Shown here: positions 59,227 through 64,000 of the stretch, piece after piece
Layout: each line of letters begins with the position of its first letter
How positions within the stretch are numbered: position 1 is the stretch's first letter
Source of the DNA: Pseudisothecium myosuroides
Taxonomy: Eukaryota > Streptophyta > Bryopsida > Hypnales > Lembophyllaceae
DNA: 64,000 nt
Reading direction: 5' to 3'
NCBI GenBank assembly: GCA_951799445.1
Contig: OX637291.1
Location: 312,501 to 376,500 of the forward strand
Position numbers and translations under genes: made by a program
The notes under the pieces: model-generated
The model's input: the letters and a program-made list of their open reading frames with translations, nothing else
What the model was told of the DNA's origin: nothing
Database searches by the model: none

Positions 59227-62099
59227 GTGAAGGACTTTGGATGTGCAATCATGATGGAACAAAGAACAAACTGAACCATTATTTATTTTGTATTTTAAAT
59301 CTCAGTCTGAATGATTTAATGAGTTAAATGCTTTCAAATTTGTTAATGCACTTTGACGGGTGATGAATGCTTAAACCTGGAATCATGTCATTCATGAGAA
59401 TATAATTGTAGGTCATGCAATCTTCATCTGGATTTTTGAAATGATCGAACGTGGTATACATCTACATCATTATTTGACAACGATGTACGTAATATTGTTC
59501 TTTGTTATTGTTATTTGAACAATCTCCACCAATGTGAAACAAAAAATCGGGAATGAAATGCGTGATGGCTTGAAACGGCTTAAATAATATTTAAAAAGTC
59601 ATGAAATTTCATACATGCATGCATAAAATTTGATTTGGAAAAATGTAATTGCTCCAGCCTTAGATTCCACCACTATTTTCTAATTTTGCCCGTTGAAAAA
59701 ATCTAATTCACATGAAAATAAAAAAATTGGGAATGAAATGGGCCCTGTGTGGGCGCTAGATTACCCACCCTTGGTAATAGAACGAACACCGACCAGGTTC
59801 TATGCCTTTATCCACAATTTTTAATATATGGGGGTGATGTGAGCGCGGTCCACTGTGCCTTCCAAGCAATGGATCTTTTTTGCTAACGTTTCTTAAGTGT
59901 CGTAGATGGCAGCGAATAATTAGAATGCATGTAATAACTCACAAGTTAACTGCGATGTTCAGAGTGATGGTGAAATTCTAACTCTCTAACTATTTACCCT
60001 ATGTAGAGGGTAGACTGGGTAGTTGGCGTCCTTTCTAACGTCCCCAACTACGTAAAAGGAGAACCCCTATGTTCCTTCCATGAACCTCTAAAACTATCGT
60101 GGATTTTTAAGACTCTACCTAGAAGTTCTACTTCTAAAGACTAATTCTAAAGTCCAATTCTTATTCTAATTCTCAACCTCTAATTGAAACTCTAGACTTT
60201 TACTCTTTTAACTTGGCTTTAAGTATTAACTATCGACTTCTATTCTATGTTTTGACTTTTGATTCTAAGTTTTTACTCCTCTATTCTATTCTAAATTTAC
60301 CCCTTCTAAATTTAACTCTAACTTTCCACTTTCTACTGTAGATTTTTATTCCTAATTTAACTCTAGGCTTTTGACTTTTAACTCTAAATTTTTACTTCTA
60401 AAATTAATTCCTAATTTTAACCTCTAGGTTTGACTCTACGTTTTCACTTTGACTCTAGATTTTTTTCTACTTCCAACTAACTCTAAAATTTAACTTCTAC
60501 CTCTAACTTTTGACTCTAACCTTTTACTTCCCAATTGACTCTAAAATTTAACCTTTAACTTTAATCTAAACTTTTGACTATTAACTTCTGACTTTGACTT
60601 CCAAGTTTAATCCTATCGTTTTAATCCTGGATTAACTCTAAATGTTACCCTCCTAGATTTAATTCCAACTTTTAACTCTAGGGTTTTGACTTCTAATGTT
60701 AACTCTATTCCTAACTCAACAATCTACTTCCTAAGTGGATTCTACTTTTGACTTCTATTTCCTACTCTACTTCTTACTTCTCAAAGTTAACTCCAACTTC
60801 CGGCTTTTGAATTTTTACTCCCCTAATTAAAATCTTAATTTAATTCTAGGTTTTTAACTGTTAATTGATCTTTAATCTTTATCCTAAATTCTCCTTCTAA
60901 TCTAATCCTAATTTCCGTCCATTGTTCCTTGTGGATCAAATTTAATTAAAATTCCTCCGTTCTACCCCTTACCGCTTAACTTAGCCTAACGCGGTCAATT
61001 TACGGTCAAATCTTAATTATAAGATGTTTCCGGAAACCTCTATTCCTAATCTATCAACTTTTGAATCTAAACTTCTAATTTGCACTAATCTCGGATGCTA
61101 ATCACGCTCTAAGGGCTGATTAGGAAAACAATTGCTAATTAGGGAGAAACAACTAGGATTAGTTTAATGACCCACCTCGTTACTGCTAGTGTCGGAAATG
61201 ACGTCATTCCCGTCCACATGCGCGTCCTCGTGCTCCATGGTGGCCACTCGCGATTGTCTTCTTTTATTTTTTGCGTTACGGTTTGTATTTATTTTATTTT
61301 ATTTTTTTCCAAGGCCCACGGCTTAATTTGTAGGAAAGAAAATGTTACACGTATGATGTTCTAACCCTTTCCCCCCATTTCCTTCTCCTTTTCTTTCTCT
61401 CCGCCTCTTCCTTCTACTCTTGAACTATTCCACCAACCGTAGTGATGGTGGTCTTACGCTTCTAGTCTCAAACTTCGTGAAGTTTTAAATGAGCCTCCTA
61501 CCCTCTTACGCAACTTTGCTTTGTGTCATCCTAATCCTCCTCCCAACGGTTGCAAGGAGTTCTTCTAGATTTCCTACCTAATCTCCTAGCTAGGCACTAT
61601 TTATCGTCTCTCTCCTCTCCACTCCTATAACACATCCTTCCCCCTAATTTCCTTCCATTGTGTGTAGGTGTGAGTGGTGAAACAATTTGGTGTGCAGGTA
61701 CGGTGGTGCTCTGCTCTTTTCTCCCTTCTCCCTTTTTGGTTTAGACCCTAATCCTACTCCTTCCCTAGCTAGTAATAGGTTAGTCCCACATCTTTGTTGT
61801 GTTTTAGGTCTGATTTTTGCGTTAGTTTGAGAGAACCCAAAAAACCAGAACCCAAAAGATCAAAAATTTGAGTTCAAAAAAGAGCAACCATGCGGGGGAG
61901 GGTGCTGGACCACCGAGCCTGCCCACCTGCCTCCCGGCTGGCTGGCTTCCGGCTGGCTGGCTGGGCTGGTCAAAAATTAATTTAATTAATTAATTAATTT
62001 TTTTTAATATGTTTTTTTTTTCGCTGCTGGCTCCTGACGTTGCTGCTGTATGCTGGTCCTGATGTTGCTGCTGTATGCTCGTCCCAATGTTGCTGGTTG
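59227..62099. other. Noncoding, largely pyrimidine-rich low-complexity DNA
   Basis: From about 60080 to 60960 the plus strand is a degenerate run of ctcta(a/g)(a/t)tttt(a)ac(t)tcta units. Later parts have ctggctggcttccgg repeats (61920-61965) and (taat)n (61978-62000). No gene recognised. Confidence 0.55.
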
Positions 62100-62295
62100 T
62101 ATAAACTGGATTTCCGGCTAGGCTAAAAAGACTGGATTTTTTGCTAAGGCTATCTAAGACTGGATTTTTGCTAAGGCTAAAAAGACTGGATTTTTGCTAA
62201 GGCTAAAAAAGACTGAATTTTTGCTAAGGCTATTTTAAGACTGGAATTTTGCTAAGGCTAATTTAAGACTGGATTTTTGCTAAGGCTAGGGGGGA
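62100..62295 (+). repeat. Tandem repeat, about 26-bp unit, seven copies
   Basis: Unit gactggatttttgctaaggctaaaaa with small length changes. Confidence 0.85.
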
Positions 62296-62469
62296 ATAAA
62301 CCTTCGGGGGTACTAAACTTACTAAAACATTGGAAACCACTAAACTAAATAAAACTTTGGAAGACACTACACTAGACAAATGCAAAAGAACCTACATATC
62401 TTGGAAGCTAAACTCTGGAGGTTTCCACAAAGGTCTTGGAAACTAGACTTTGGAACTAAACACGGGGTA

Positions 62470-64000
62470 GGTGCAAAGCTTCGCCGTCAAATTGGTTTTA
62501 ACACCAACTTTAGGACTTTTTTACACCCCGGGGGTTCAAAGCTCCGCCGTCTACACTTTTAACACATGCTTTAGGACTTCTACCTTGTCACTAGTTCAAA
62601 GCTTCGCCGTTTCCAAGGGGGGTCCACACAAGGAGAGAGACTTAGAAGAGGGAAGACTAAACTTTTAAAGAAAAACATACACACAGGGTCAAAGCTTCGC
62701 CGTCCCGGAGGGGGGTTCACACAAGGAGAGAGACTTTAGAAGAGGGAAGACTAAACTTTTAAAGGAAAAAACATACACACAGGGTCAAAGCTTCGCCGTC
62801 CCGGAGGGGGGTCCACACAAGGAGAGAGACTTTAGAAGAGGGAAGACTAAACTTTTAAAGAAAAACATACACACAAGGTCAAAGCTTCGCCGTCCCGGAG
62901 GGGGGTCCACTCAACAAGTAGAAGATTAGAAGAGGGTTTGGAGAAAACTTCGCAAAACATGTATAAGGAGGTCCAAAGCTTCGCCGTCCCGGAGGGGGGT
63001 CCACTCAACAAGGAGAATATTAGACGAGGGTGTAAGAAAAACTACAAAGGGGAAAACTGGCAAGTTAGATCACGTGGCAACACAACGCTCACACGCTAAA
63101 GGCCCCCCAAAGCGGCATCGCCAAGGTACGGTGGGGGGTGACTTTAGGATTAGTGCAAGATACAACAAAAAAGACTCTTAACTTCACAAGTTAGATCACA
63201 ACACGTACAAGAGGGAGAGAGAGGCTCTCTACTTACAACAAAGTACCAAAAAATGCACAAAAGAGTACACAAAGCAAGGTAGAAGGACCCCCAAGGACCT
63301 TCAAAGCTTGAAAATAAGCAACAATGGAGCCAAAAGTGCTCCGAAAACACCGTAGAAGTTTTTGGCTTCAAACGCCAAAATATCCAAAATAACTTGGACC
63401 CACGGACCCAAAACAAGAATTGGGGGTGTTCTAGAGAGAGAAATGGGGCCCTTATATAGGTTTCCAAGGGCTCACCCCTCCCTTTAGAGTTCTAAGGTAA
63501 CCTTATCAACGGGGATTTTCATCCTCATCCTCAAAGATTTTCATCCTACATCCTAAATTTCTATTTCTACCATCTATGCTGGACCAACATCCTAACTTTT
63601 GGAGATTAGCTCCAATCGCCAAACGGATTGCGCCGTTGGATCCAGAACGCCGTGTTTAGTCCTAAACCCCGCTTCCCCCCGTACCGAGGCCAAAAACCCA
63701 TTGTAGGCTAATTTAGTTTAAAAACCAAATCGTGGTAAAATCCTAGATCTTAGGGGTCTCCTATTTTGAGAAATGTGAATAGCCTAGGGTCTCCGGTAGG
63801 TGCAAGAGAGTTGGGAAGGACTTTTGGTTGACTTTGTTTCGCCATCGTATGGTCCCGGGATGCCGGTCAACGCGGCGGGGACCCCGCCACGTGGTTAATT
63901 CCCGAGGAATCTCGCCGGTTTGGGTACTTGCCGCTATTGGAATGTCGTGAAACTTCATGGAGCGCATTATTAACATAAAACAAGCTAGTCTAATTTTTAG
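62470..64000 (-). mobile_element. Repeat R2, copy 2: LTR-like element running to the window edge
   Basis: Homologous to 32535-33820. Seven units of caaagcttcgccgtcccggaggggggtcc with about 94-bp period (62470-63010) are followed by ggccccccaaagcggcatcgcc, the CTATATAAGG promoter and the ggggaccccgccacgtgg block. The copy number of the sub-array differs between the two R2 copies (seven versus four). It is uninterrupted at the point where LTR4 joins the first copy. Confidence 0.6.
63451..63460 (-). promoter_or_regulatory. TATA box of repeat R2, copy 2
   Basis: CCTATATAAG on the minus strand, in the same context as 33257-33266. Conservation of the box in both copies supports a real promoter. 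Confidence 0.6.

Overview
The window is nuclear DNA of a land plant or streptophyte alga. GT-AG introns with plant-like donors, TTTAGGG-type repeats, a Ty3/gypsy element with a tRNA-Asp-type primer site, and a mostly AT-rich, repeat-filled background support this. The protein styles suggest a bryophyte- or charophyte-grade genome, but I cannot name the species. There are no operons, ribosome binding sites, rRNA genes or functional tRNA genes. Nearly all recognisable coding sequence belongs to mobile elements.

Layout. 1-3.6 kb: minus-strand Ty3/gypsy gag-pol remnant with its primer binding site and a stub of its LTR. 4.3-10.8 kb: a seven-exon minus-strand gene with a ParB-like domain, a degenerate DNA-methyltransferase-like region and an FCP1/NIF-type phosphatase-like domain. 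11-12.3 kb and 23.5-24.9 kb: two tandem arrays built on the same inverted-repeat core. They lie at the 5' ends of that gene and of an intact plus-strand DUF7869 (DDE-transposase-like) gene at 25.3-28.2 kb. Between the arrays are about 11 kb of AT-rich noncoding DNA with several small repeats. 29-32.5 kb: a giant LTR (LTR4) carrying its own ORF. 32.5-34.2 kb: another LTR-like repeat, with a second copy at 62.5-64 kb.

35.2-48.5 kb: a second DUF7869 gene (copy B, minus strand) is split by nested giant LTRs: LTR1 (35661-39140), and LTR3 (40576-47499), itself interrupted by LTR2 (41048-44491). All three have TG...CA ends and perfect 5-bp target-site duplications. Removing them leaves 2859 nt, a whole number of codons, close to the 2841 nt of intact copy A. 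Each giant LTR is about 3.5 kb and encodes, in its sense direction, a protein of about 590-635 codons. 53.0-56.4 kb: a third, diverged DUF7869 copy (C).

Main idea. Each DUF7869 copy sits with its own family of palindromic repeats in its upstream flank and, where introns exist, inside introns: TTCACCTC-5 nt-GAGGTGAA with copy A and its divergent ParB/methyltransferase-like neighbour, TATCCTCGACTCGAGGATA with copy B, and ATCGTGGGATCCCACGAT with copy C. This looks like a large transposon family with transposase and target-palindrome lineages that diversified together; that is inference. A second unusual system is the Ty3/gypsy family whose LTRs carry a conserved ORF, so even a solo LTR remains a promoter-plus-gene unit. 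A third pattern is decay: about 22 in-frame stop codons but only one clear frameshift across the decayed genes, as expected from C-to-T deamination of methylated DNA.
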